Assembly (NCBI GenBank): GCA_022579005.1
Contig: MU401610.1
Location: forward strand, 30,199 to 94,198
DNA from: Poronia punctata
Lineage: Eukaryota; Ascomycota; Sordariomycetes; Xylariales; Xylariaceae
Length of the DNA stretch: 64,000 nt
Direction: 5' to 3'
Part shown: positions 13,015 through 24,400 of the stretch, one piece after another
Position numbering within the stretch: the stretch's first letter is position 1
How the letters are laid out: each line of letters begins with the position of its first letter
The notes under the pieces: generated by a model
Database searches by the model: none
The model's input: the letters and a program-made list of their open reading frames with translations, nothing else
What the model was told of the DNA's origin: nothing
Position numbers and translations under genes: made by a program

Positions 13015-14437
13015 TCAATATCTCCTCCCATCATACCTCGGCGGCATAACCTCATCATCAAGCACAGGATGAATCATGACCCTAGTCTCCCTTTCCAACT
13101 CGGGCGAATTCCCCGCATGTCCCCGATTCCAATCATAGCCGACCGCATACGCGAGTTTCTTACCGTCCGAGTTGAAAGCCAGTGCTGTGATGGAGAGTGG
13201 CGGCGGCGAATCGTTTTCTTGGTTGGCGTTGTTGTATTTGTATTTGTATTTGTATGGTACGGTGGGATAAGACTTCTTCTTCTGTCTAGATGCGGCATCC
13301 CAAAAGATAAAAGTCCCGTCCGAACCGGCCGTTACCATGGTCGCGTGATGGATTGGGTGGAAGCGGATATCGTTGACGGGATAGATTTTTGTTGTTGTTG
13401 TTGTTGTTGTTGTTGATGTCGTCCGGGTTTTGTTGGTGTTATTGTTGTTGGTCTCGGGAAGTGTGCGGTGGCATTTGAAGGAGAATTCGTTCTTTTCTCT
13501 AATATATATATATGTGTGTGTGTAAAATGATTAGATACGGTTTGAAATAGAAAAGAAAAAGAAGTCAGAAAGAAAAACAAACCTCGCCAACCTATTCATC
13601 CCCTTACTCTCATCGACAACCACACATCTCCCCTCCACCCCGCCCACCACGAACCCCTTCCCGTCAGGAAAAGACCTTATAGCCGTAATCTGATGATGGA
13701 GAGAGGTAGAGCGCGTATCTAGGAAGATACCCGGGTAGCGTAGGTCCACTAGGTGGATATTTCCTTGCGCCGTGGCGATGACGAGTTTTCTGTCGTCCTC
13801 GGTTGACGAGAACCTGGCATTGGTATCGAGGGAATAAACGCGTTCGAGACAGGTTAATGTCGTTGCTGCGGCGTAGGTTTGCTGGCGGATGTCCCAGTAT
13901 TTGACTGTCTTGTCGTAGGAGCCTGTCACTATTACATTAGGGGATATATTCCGCACGCTGCGGATTGCGGCCGTGTGGGATCCTATGATTGTGGTTTGGG
14001 GGTTGGTGTTGGTTGTTGGTGTTGTCATGTAGATGTTGTTATCTGCGGATCCGATGAGGAGGGCTGTTCCGTCCTATTCATTTATTCATCATCATCAGTT
14101 CAGCTCAGTTCAGTTTAGTTGCAGTTGTCGTGTAGGTAGAGAGAAGAGATAAGAAAATAAAAGAAAATATTACCAAAGTCCAATCGCAACTAAGAATAGG
14201 CGAAGAAGGATTCACAGTGGCAGGAACAACCACACTCTTCGCTCCAGAACCCACATCGTAGATGCGCAACTTGCCATCCCACGATGCGGTTGCCAGAAGG
14301 TTTTCTGCGGTGGGCGACCATGATAGGCATGAGATGGTGTCTTGATGGTCTTGATCATCGGACTGCAGTAGCTGGGTATCGTTGGCTAGAGTCCCCTGGG
14401 CAGAGGACGGGAAGAGAGGCGTGTTTCTGTATCCCAT
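13015..14437 (-). CDS. GLE2: mRNA export factor RAE1/GLE2 (WD40 protein)
   Basis: Exons on the minus strand are 14437-14174, 14073-13583 and 13498-13015, giving 412 residues. RAE1/Gle2 is a seven-bladed WD40 protein that binds the GLEBS motif of a nucleoporin and takes part in poly(A) RNA export at the nuclear pore. Visible repeats include LATASWDGKLRIYD, TGSYDKTVKYWD and TAGSDGTFIFWD, then the family-specific FSFKCHR block and the ending YAVGYDWNRGHAGN. The ATG at 14437 is preferred over an upstream in-frame Met at 14500 because homologues begin near here. Two low-complexity insertions set this copy apart: an Asn/Thr stretch with eight consecutive Thr from a (GTT)n microsatellite, and a KYKYKYN tract. 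Both lie in expected loops between blades. Confidence 0.93.
13391..13415. repeat. (GTT)n microsatellite inside the RAE1 coding region
   Basis: Eight GTT units on the plus strand encode a Thr run in RAE1. A second tandem array, (TTTGTA)n, at about 13228-13256 in the same exon encodes KYKYKY. Confidence 0.85.
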
Positions 14438-15085
14438 CGTTTCTTCGGTTTTCTTTTCTTCGCGGGGATCCTGTAGGACCGAGGTGGAAAGAAATAACAA
14501 GACTCGCTCTTCAGATTATTTTTTCTCGGTGTGTTGAGTTGTGCGAATGAATGAATGAATGAATGAATGAATGAATGAATGGGGGTGCGAAACGAAAACA
14601 TGCCCATTGATGTAAACCAAGCTAGGGAATATGCCCTTCTTCTTCTTCTTATCTAGTCGTTATCCTTTTCCCATTGAGCCCAGAGATAGCCAGTCTAGAA
14701 TGAAATAGAGCAAACATGAAACTGCATGTCACTGGACAATGTACTTCCTGGCACTAGGCAGGTACAAAATACAAAACGTTCTGGGGGAAAAAATGGTGGC
14801 TCCGAGTTGACTTAAACCATGACCTTAAGATTCAGGGCATCGTAGTCTGCGTCTTAGATGCCTATTGTCGACTTGTCAGCTTACTGGTAGAGTGGGCAGA
14901 AATGGACAAGCAATAGAATAAAAAATAAAATAAAAAACTCAGCTTGTACATATTGTATCCGCGCCGTCTTGAGAGAGGGCTTGGCTTGAAAGCCAACTTC
15001 ACATAAAAGAAAAATAATAATATGCTTTTCAAAACTGTTTCATTCAGCTCCATGACCAACACAAGGTGGTCTATTAACGGGATAT
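14438..15085. other. intergenic spacer: RAE1 promoter and SAS10 3' region
   Basis: Contains the GAAT microsatellite and AT-rich sequence around 14910-14940. No gene is seen. Confidence 0.6.
14545..14581. repeat. (GAAT)9 microsatellite upstream of RAE1
   Basis: Nine tandem GAAT units lie about 110 bases upstream of the RAE1 ATG, in its promoter or 5' UTR. Confidence 0.9.
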
Positions 15086-17124
15086 CTATGAGAGCTTGAC
15101 GGATTTTACAAGATTCGTCTTCAGACCACTCTTTTCTCCAGCGTAACCACCCTTTCCTGGTCCGCCCGAGTACACCGCCTTCTGACTCTTGAGCTTCTTG
15201 AGCTTGCTCTGGTATGCCAGCTTCTTCTTTACTGTTCGAGGGGTCAGCATTGTCTCGAGGTTTTCATATCATATGGAAGCAAAGGGGGAAGGGAGAAGGG
15301 GAAACTGGTGGAAAATAAAAAAAGAACCGCATACCTCTAGGATTTCGCACTTCCTTCTTCCTCTTCGGCGCTAGACCCTTGTTGGCTTTGATAGCATAAG
15401 TAATCTCTCTCCGCCCGTCAGGCCCGACCTGCTCGACTTGGACAACACGGTCGGCAGATCCAGCCTCGGCAATAGCCTTGGCTCTAGCCGCCTTGTCGCT
15501 CTTTCGCTTGCCGGAAGCTGCCGCAATCATATCGTAGTATTCATCGTTCCCTTCCTCCCTGATAGCCTTTGCTACTTCGTGGTCGTCGTCTTCGCTGTCG
15601 TCGCCCAGATCAGCACCGATATTCGCCCCCTTCTTGCCACGATTCTCCGCTTCGGCATTGAGACGGGCTTGTCTGTCCCTGAGACGTTCCCTATATGGAA
15701 TGTCCATATCACCACCGGCATCACGACCTCCTGCGGCACGGCGGTTGCTCTTTTGCGCAATTTGTGATGTGTAGAACCGTAGACTCTTCTTCCGTACTGC
15801 CTTTTCAGCCGCCGTTTTGCTGTCGAGATAATCCTCTTCACCAAAGTCCGAGTTATTCCCGTCTTCAGCGTCTTTGGAGACGGCCTTCTTCAGGCCCTTC
15901 TTGGTTACTAGCAGGGAATCAAGGTCGGCAAGAGATTCCTCGATAGCCTTGGCTTTCTTGTCCGCCTTGGCCTGCGCCTTTCTCGCCTTCCTCAACTTCT
16001 GAATCTCGTCGACAGACGGTTTCGATGTTAACTCAGCCTCTTCTAATGCCCCAACGACACCGTCCTCTGGAGGTGAAGGAAGAGTATCAGCCGCCTTCGC
16101 AGACTTGGGTGCCTTTAGATGCTCGACCTTTTTCCAAGCGTTGCGGCATTCCAGGAGTGTGCTCATGACTTCATGCTCTCGTAGTTCTGACGGGTCCAAC
16201 GTTTTTGAAACGCCGTCGCCATCACGAGCCGGTGACGTTAATAAGCCAAAGTACATAGCCAAAGTAGCTACTAGTGAGCCAAGTATTCGATCTATTTTGT
16301 GAGACTGGTTAGTCACGCCACGACGAGGTAAGTACGTAAGTAAGCAAGGGGTGATGCTTACACTTGACGATTGCTAAACTCTTAGCATCTTGGCCGTCAG
16401 CCGCTTTTTGTAGCTCGGTCAACTTTGGTTGTAGCTGCAAGAGTTCGTCGGCGAGAAGGGGAAGCTCCGGGTATCGAGCCTGTAATAGTCGATTTCTCTC
16501 TTCGGGGCCCATGTCAGGGGATATCTCGACCTCTTTCAACACTTCGGTAACGACCTCATCCTGACCCGCCTCTTCGGTTTCGGCACCCAACCACTCCTGC
16601 TCATCGAAGAAATCCGCTTCCGACATCTTGGCCAATTTCTTCTTCTGCAGGCGCAGGGCCTCCTTCTCCTCTTCCTCCGCATCTACCGTAGTCTCGATCT
16701 GGTCGGCATCGTAATAATCTTTCCTCGATGAACCCCAGTAGCCTTCGTCGTGCTCGTCCTCTTCGTTTCTGTCTTCCATCTCCGAGTCCTCGTCGTCCTT
16801 TTGCTTCTTCCCGGATTTCTTCGATTTTTTTGATTTTTTCGCCGCTTTCTGCCGAGTTTCCTCCTCTTGCTCTTCTTCGTCGACGTCTGAATCCTCCGAA
16901 TAACCTAATATTTCCTCCTCTTCCTCCTCTAATAGCTCTTCGGCCTTTTGTCGCTTCGATTTAGGACCTTCGTCAAACCGAATCTCGTCATCGTCTTCTT
17001 CAAATCGGTCTTGCTCGTTCATGACGTCTCGATAACTGGAAATCCGGCCGATTTTGCCATCTTTTGGGTTATACTCGCGCGGCCCAGATGACTGGGCCGT
17101 GGTCGCCTTTCTCTTCTTGCCCAT
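15086..17124 (-). CDS. SAS10: SAS10/UTP3, small-subunit processome protein
   Basis: Exons on the minus strand are 17124-16362, 16291-15335 and 15231-15086, giving 621 residues. Sas10/Utp3 is a nucleolar component of the U3 snoRNP processome needed for 18S rRNA maturation. The N-terminal 200 residues are charged, with long Glu/Asp and Lys runs and the conserved start PREYNPKDGKIG. The Sas10/Utp3/C1D domain spans the first splice, and joining gives AIVKYRILGSLVATLAMYFGLL. The C-terminal Sas10 domain carries REITYAIKANKGLAPKRKKE and, across the second splice, NPRVKKKLAYQSKLKKLKSQ. All splice phases agree. The gene is head to head with TSC10 across 531 bases. Confidence 0.95.
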
Positions 17125-17655
17125 ATTATCGGTTATTATGTATAATGAGCGGGTATGTGCACTGACAAATTTCGTTGTTCAAAGGACTAATATGGGTTGG
17201 TGCTGTCAAATGTTTAATACCATGTGAACTTTTTTTCTATGGCTTATTTGCTAAATTGAAGATACTGATTCTTATCGGACTTATTTTGTTATCTAGCAGC
17301 AGGTTCCCCACTCATCCCACCTTTCAACCTGGTCGTGCCTGGTGTCAAACAGCCACGCTAAAATAATTATTTTTAGTGAATTGATGCAAGTGGACTGCCA
17401 CTGTGCCTATGGTCCTATCCCCCCTTCCGCTGGGCGGTGTGTTGCTATTCGATGAGATGTCGTTGGTTCGGCCTAGTCTAGACCCTGGGAAATCAAAAAA
17501 ACTACAGATGCATGCCTCATTCAAACCGGTGAAGTGAGACGATGGGAGCTGAAAAGTGAAATGTGACCTTCCCTGGGCAAATTGAAACAAGGTAGCACAT
17601 AATTCACCCCCCTTTAAAGAGAGGTTGTTTGCGATCCTCCTCCCTCCTTTCTTCC
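17125..17655. promoter_or_regulatory. shared divergent promoter region of SAS10 and TSC10
   Basis: 531 bases separate the two start codons, so both promoters must lie here. No TATA box or recognised factor site stands out. Confidence 0.6.
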
Positions 17656-18884
17656 ATGGATAACCTTTCACAACCAGTGTGGATTGCCGTTGCTGCTGGT
17701 CTTGTTGCACTTCTGCTCGCCGTAACCATGGGTCTGTTCTCAACCACGAACCACATGCCCGTTGAGGGCAAGGTATGTCGCAGTTCTCATAATGTTTCTG
17801 TATACGCGCTTACTGGACCTCAACTAACTGACTTGATGCGCGGCGTAGACAGTCCTCATTACCGGGGCCTCGGAGGGCATGGGTCGCAGTGCTGCCAGAC
17901 AGATGGCTGAAAAGGGTGCCAACGTCATTCTGGTCTCGCGCTCGGCCAACAAGCTCGAAGAAGCCATGGCAGAAGCAAAGGTAAAGCCTTGCCTACTCCG
18001 ACCTACCAAAAAAAAATCGCCATCACGACCGACCGAAATAAGTAAAAAACAATTTTGCTAACAGCCCCTGTCTGCGTCTTCTTCAGGGGGCCGCACGCAA
18101 CCCGCAAACCCAACGATTCCACTATCTCACCGCCGACGTTTCGAAACCCGACTATGCCGCCCCACTACTCGCCGAAGCGATCGCCTGGAACAACGGCAAG
18201 CCTCTCGACATCGTGTGGTGCGTGGCGGGGAAGTCGACGCCCGACTTCTGGGTCGAGGCCCCGCTCTCCCTGACGCGGAAACAGATGGACATCAACTTCT
18301 GGGGCAGTGCCGAGATGGCGCACGCCGTGCTACGACTATGGTGCTCTTCCGACGCGCCCGTCGTGCCCGAGCCCAAGCACCTCATCTTCACCTCGTCCGT
18401 CCTCGCCTTCGTCCCCATCGTCGGCTACGGCCCGTACACGCCCGCCAAGGGAGCCCTACGCGGGCTCGCCGACACCCTGGTCCAGGAACTCGAGATGTAC
18501 CCGCAAAAAGTCGAGGTCCACGTCGTTTATCCGGGATCCATCTCCAGCCCCGGTTTCGAGCGCGAGAACATGACCAAGCCGGAAATCACCAGGATCATCG
18601 AGGACGGCGACCCGGTGCAGACCCCCGACGCCGTCGCCTCTGCCGCCATCCGCGGCCTCGAGAAGGGCCAGCACGCCATCACCGTCGGCTTCCTGGGCGA
18701 TGTCTTGCGCTGGAGCGCCCTCGGTGGAGCGCCCCGTAATAACTGGTTCGTCGACACCTTTATGGCCGGGCTTATCGCTCTCGTCTGGCTTTTCGTCTTG
18801 CCGGATATCCGCGGCAAGATCAGAAAGTTTGCCAAAAAGAACGGACACCCCATCAACTATCGGAAGAAAGGCAATGACGAGTAA
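17656..18884 (+). CDS. TSC10: 3-ketodihydrosphingosine reductase (TSC10/KsrA)
   Basis: Exons 17656-17772, 17849-17980 and 18087-18884 give 348 residues. This endoplasmic-reticulum enzyme reduces 3-ketosphinganine to dihydrosphingosine with NADPH, the second step of sphingolipid synthesis. It is a short-chain dehydrogenase: an N-terminal membrane segment (WIAVAAGLVALLLAV), the nucleotide-binding motif TGASEGMGRS restored by the first splice (about residues 44-53), TSSVLAF with the catalytic Ser, and Y200-T-P-A-K204 as the YxxxK motif. A second hydrophobic segment near the C-terminus (FMAGLIALVWLFVLP) is followed by a basic tail, as in Tsc10. Intron 2 has two candidate acceptors; only CTTCAG at 18086 keeps the frame. 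Confidence 0.94.
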
Positions 18885-20110
18885 TATGATTATATCCTTG
18901 TATGTATCTGGGAATCGGCTTCCCCTGTAAAGGTAACAGACGGTAATTCTAATTTGGGATGGATCGAGGGCCACTTCACATGTCACGGCGCGCTCTTTTG
19001 ATGACGATGATGAGTGTAATACAAAACAAAATATTGTCTCCCGATGCCTCGAATGCCCTTGTTACACGTGTAGGCATTGTCGTGAGCAGGTTCTTGATCG
19101 TACCCTCGCCACGATATGGTGTCATTATGACCCTGAGAACACAGGATTGGGCGGGCTATTAGTCTTACTCGGTTAGGAATATGGCCATGCAATGAGTGAT
19201 TGAATGGCAACACTTTGTTGCCAAAGAAACCCGTAACAATGTACAAGTATAATAATGTCCTGGGCGGCAAAAGGCTACAACCGGAAAGGAGAACCGAGTT
19301 CAAGCTTGCTCAACGCATACTCGTACACTCGTAATATATAGCCAAGTTCGTCTTGTTCTCGAGCCGTCGAGGTTTGAGACCAGATCCTTTCTCTTCGCCG
19401 CTTAAACGAGACTGTCTGGCACACTGTCCGATCAAAACGACGGCGTATTAGGGGATTATGTCGCAACACACCACACACAGGTTTAGGCTCAGAAGTACCA
19501 TCGCTAGAGTTTATAAAACATGGTTGGTTTTTATTCATCTTTTATCAACAATCCAACCTACTCCGGGAGTATCCGTCTTACTCCGTGAACTCTTTGCTAG
19601 CTCCATGGTATAACTTCATTGCAATCGTCCGTCCACACGCTTGCGCTCCTTTGTAGCTTCGTATCGCAACAAACAGACACGCCTCCCCCCTTTTTAAGAC
19701 ATCGTTCGGCCGAGGCTCTCCGGTCCCTTAAGAGGAAAAAAGAAATCAAAGTAGAAAGTGGTCAACGTCGCCGCCGAATCATAATTAAACAAAATATGTA
19801 ATCCACCACGGCCGTTGGATGCAAGTTTCTCCCTTGACGGCATGTCTCGGATCTCATATAATCAGCAGTGCGCCATAGCTTCTATCGAAGCTTGAGAAGG
19901 CCCGCTCTGAAAAGAGGGTGGCGAGATAATGTGCCTTTCGAGCGCTAGCGAAAAGAAACAGGGATCTTCTTGCCGGCCCGTCAAGAGAATACAAGTGAGA
20001 GTCATTAGCCAGGTCTAAAACATTACTGGCGCTTTCGATAATGGGGTATTTGAGAGCATCATGCTCCTCCACGCTTGGTATAACGAATACAGGGATGCGA
20101 ACCGATCAGA
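18885..20110. other. intergenic spacer between convergent genes
   Basis: Holds the 3' regions of TSC10 and of the G-alpha gene. The G-alpha 3' UTR probably covers about 19800-20110. No further gene is seen. Confidence 0.6.
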
Positions 20111-21422
20111 TCAGATCAGACCGCACAATCGAAGGTTTTCTTGAATTATGATATCTGCGGAGCTGTCAGTGACTGTCCATTGTAGAAGAGGCGGATATTG
20201 GCTTACCGTTTACCGCAGCCATGACAAAGCGGATTTGTGATGTATCAGTAGCACATGTCTGCAAGTTCCTGTCAGCAAAGATTTTCCGAGTGCATAGGCA
20301 CTGCCAACGTCGATGGGACGCTAATAAACCGAGTTGACACTTACGAAGTGCGTGTAAATCTGTTTTGTTTCGTGCTGGTTTAAGCTGACGAATCTGTTTA
20401 GGATGTAGTCGCAGGCGGCTGCATAGTCCTCGCCTCCCTCGTAGTCGGGGAAATAGTTCTTCATAGGGCTGACCGGAAGTTTCTCCTTGAATCTATCGAT
20501 CTTGTTGAGGAAGAGGATGATCGACGTCTTGATAAACCATCTCGAGTTACAGATGGAATCGAACAACGTAAGAGCCTCTTGCATACGATTGACAGTCTCG
20601 TCTTCGAACAGAAGCTGATCGTACTCGGATATGGCCACCAGGAACAGAATCGTCGTGACATTTTCGAAACAGTGAATCCACTTCTTTCGCTCAGATCGTT
20701 GACCGCCCACGTCGAACATTCTGTAAGTCAGATCGCCGATGATGAAGGTCGTCTCTGTGATACCAGTCGTCTTAACACGCGAGCGCAGAACGTCCTGATC
20801 GTTGGGCATATAATCAGGAGCGGCGATGCGGGCGATGTTGTCGAAGTAGCTTGAAACCAAGATTAGTGGCAAACCCCATTGGACAAACAGAACAGAACTT
20901 ACTATCTAGCCGAGTCGTTCAACTGGTACTCGCGAGACCGTTTGAAGCATTCCTGAACACCGCGATCCTTCCACAGAGCTTCGATCGCGCTGCCGACCTC
21001 AGGTGGTAAGACATCACCTTCAATTTGTGCTGGTTGCATGAAGATGGTTTGTACGTGGTACTCCATCCGTCGGTCTTCTAGCGGCAATTCCAGGGATTCC
21101 ATGGCCTCTAGTATGACGCGCATGGATTGAACAGTATTACTGAAGATGATTTCTTTAAATGATTCTCTCTCATCGCGTGAGTAGCCTCCCTCGTGAATCA
21201 GCTTCATCTGCTTTAGGATGGTCGACTTTCCGGATTCGCCAGCACCTAAACAAGCCAGAGTTAACGACGATATTGCAGCAAGTCGTATTATCCGGATAAC
21301 TCACCCAGAAGAAGCATCTTTATCTCGTTGCGCTGCATCATCTTGTCTCGCTTCAATTGATTCTCGATCTCCTCGTTCCGGGCCTTGCCCTCCCTCTCCT
21401 CTGTGCTCATTCCACAGCCCAT
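20111..21422 (-). CDS. gna-1: group I heterotrimeric G-protein alpha subunit (GNA-1/MagB/FadA type)
   Basis: Five exons on the minus strand, 21422-21305, 21245-20903, 20849-20345, 20258-20207 and 20154-20111, give exactly 353 residues, the usual length of this group. The protein couples membrane receptors to cAMP and MAP-kinase signalling for growth, mating and conidiation. Visible features: N-terminal MGCGMS for myristoylation and palmitoylation; P-loop GAGESGKST, split by intron 1; switch [11 protein letters not shown]; switch [14 protein letters not shown]; guanine-specificity motif NKID; TCATDT restored by splicing; and the C-terminal CGLI with the Cys that pertussis toxin modifies in group I subunits. 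All phases match. The orthologue call is firm; the gene name follows Neurospora usage. Confidence 0.97.
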
Positions 21423-24400
21423 GGTGACGGTTTCAAGTCCTAGCCAAGGTACTATCGGCCAAGTTTTACTGGAGCGATGTCGTTAATCGATGGGGTCTGA
21501 AAACTCTCGTCTCAAGACTATGCAAAACCAGTTAGTCGGTTGGTAAGATAGTGAGTGCCAATCCCTAACAACAAAGATACGCATATAAAAGTCGCACGAT
21601 CCCAAAGTGCTACTTTCTTTTGCAAAAGCGATATTGTCTTCAGACCGGATCGATACAAATTCGGGGCTTACAACGCATACTCTAGACACGCAACAAGCCA
21701 CGGTGTTGATTCAACGAGAAAGCCAGCGCAGGTGCGATAGCTATACCCTGAAAGAGCTGTGACGCGAACAATAAACGCGATGCAATCGCCCCCCTCTACG
21801 GGTTGGGACGGAAAGGACAAGGACCGAAGAACTTGTTTGTAGTGTTGCGCGCACTTGATCCAGTCGAGTAACTGCCACGCGGGCAACAATGACAGCAATG
21901 GCAGCGTCGAGGTCTGTTGTAAAGAAAAAAACAGGTATCAACTTACCAGGTGAGCAGTTTTTATTCGGAAGGATAAGCTGGCGGTGATGGCCAGTAGTTC
22001 CTATCGTTGATAATTGACCACCAGGAAAGAAGAGACGGCAAAATGGTGAGAATAGACAGCCAGGAGAGGAAAAGGAAAAAAGGGTGGTTGAGCGAGATTG
22101 GACCGGGGGCGCAGAGGGATTGGAAGACAGTGCGGGACAGGTGCTGTAAAAGCAAAATTAGGAGAACCTGAGGGAGATGGCCTTGTCTCGCGGTGCTATT
22201 GTAGGCACACAAGCACTAATTAAATATGGGTCTCCCAAGTTAGGCTGGAGATAGCTGACCAGTGAAGAAAAATGGACACTGGTACCCAGTAATTGTCACT
22301 GGGTGAGCGACCCTTTTTCTGTTCAGCAGGACCCACAGGGTGCCAGGCCCACGGTGCTCTTTTCCCATACGGGTATCACTAAACTGACCAGAAAGAGAAA
22401 TCGCAGCGCTGCAGTCCAGTAGTTTAATCCTAGATCGGAAGTTTCTATGAGGTCAACGGCAGGTACTGTAAATATTATCACAATGGACAGAGCATCTCTC
22501 GATTGCCCAAATACCTACATGAAGTATATAAGGCAATACCATTGTCAGTTCTTGCGATTTCTGCTGGCCGGCCATACGTAAGGCACCTACCATGTTGCCG
22601 TAGGCATCTGTTTGTTCTTCACCAACTAGTATTCATGGCCCGGTTTGCCTTCATTGTATTTACGAGTACCAAGGTACGACGGGGCGTTGGGCTAGATATA
22701 ACGGACGTGGAAGGAAACTTGAGCGTACCATAGGTATACCTCGACGATCACTTTTACATCCCAGACTACACGCATAAATTAGAATTCCCCGCCAAAAATA
22801 CGCTAATAGTCAAATGCCATGAGCGCAATACTACATAGATATAATACATGGCGGTGGTAAGCAGTTCCTCGACGGTTATCAGATGTTAAAAAGGCCGTTA
22901 GACATGTAGATAGGTACAGAGTAGGTACAGAGTCAGGAGTTCTGTCAAGTCAGAAGGATGCCCTAGTCTACTGTGTCTACTCTAGCTTATGATTGTAACG
23001 ATGGACCATCAGAAGGACCGACGAGGGGCTATAACCCGAAGTAGGTAAGCTTCATGTCACGAAGGACCCCAAATCCCCGCCAAGTCACTGCAAACTGCTA
23101 ACTTGCCAGGAGAAACAACAGCCGCTAGACCTGGAGAGCATTAGTCAAATGAATTGTGGTACACTCGGGTGATGAGCATCACCAGAATTCCCTCCCAAAA
23201 AGGAGAGAAATGCTGCAAACCGAGCATCCAAGTGGAGAAACGCTGCAACACATCAGACAGGAGCACATGATACGCATTTGATCTCGGTATTCACGATACC
23301 TACCCACGGCTAGTATACGGGAAGTAGGATCTACCAGGTGCCTTATTCGATATAGCCAACATGACGCCAGGAGTAGCAAGGCTCATAAAATACGTGTACT
23401 GACACCCGGTGAGCGATGAAATCAAGAAAGATCCCTAGATAAAACATTCAGTTAGGTATGCACAAGGACTTGTACGAGTGGGTATCTGGTCAGCATATTC
23501 AGTGGGCAGAGCGTTGAAGGCCATAGCTGGCGACCTCAAAAACTGCTTGTAGGTCAAACGCGGGCGGCGCGTAGCTGTCGACAAGATTTTATTTCGAATG
23601 TGAGGCGCATACTGTCCCGTATATCAAGTTGATACCGAATCGACGCAAGCATCTACACGTAGACGATACTGCCTGCCTGCTACCCTGCGTATCTAGTATC
23701 TAGTATCTAACCTTACCTACATGCGCGTTCTTACTGTCTACAAGTATTGACGATATTCGGATACCTTATACTATGTACTTTTCACCTTGATTAACCACTT
23801 ACTTTAACATCGACCCTTAGATCCGAGAGTTGAGGAACGCAGCCGGTCGGCTATAGCCAATCTGATGATTGTTGAAATAGTTGATATATCTCGTAACACG
23901 GTATACTCAATCAGGGGCTGATACCCCGTGCTTCTGCAACCTTCGAGAAGGGAACCTTCTACGTGGTCACGTAGGTACCTATTACTTTTAATTAATTAAA
24001 TTCCATCCCTCGCCATTTAGGTACGTATCTTTGCTAGGTAACTCAAGTACGAGTGCTACCCCACGAGCACAAATAAAAGGAGATATGGGTATCGACGACG
24101 ACAATTAAACGTTTTGGCTACTGAGATACTAATTATCCCGATATTGCATCCGGGGCAAAGTGAGGCCCGTTTCTTCCTCCAAACCCCCGCTTCGATTCAC
24201 GTTTGCTATGCGCCACCAAACTCTACCTACCTCTAGGATAGGTACGAGTCCCCAACCGGTCCATGCTCGTATACCTTACTCGTGCAAGCGATTATGGCAG
24301 ACGCATACGTATTCATACGAGTACCTACAAGTTACCCAGTCAATCTGTACCTATCCTATTGAAGGGAGCAAACATCCTCAAGGAATAACCCAGCATGCCA

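Noticed and set aside
18065..18086. Earlier acceptor GCTAACAG for TSC10 intron 2
   Set aside because: It shifts the frame; CTTCAG at 18086 keeps it and joins the conserved domain. GCTAAC is better read as the branch site.
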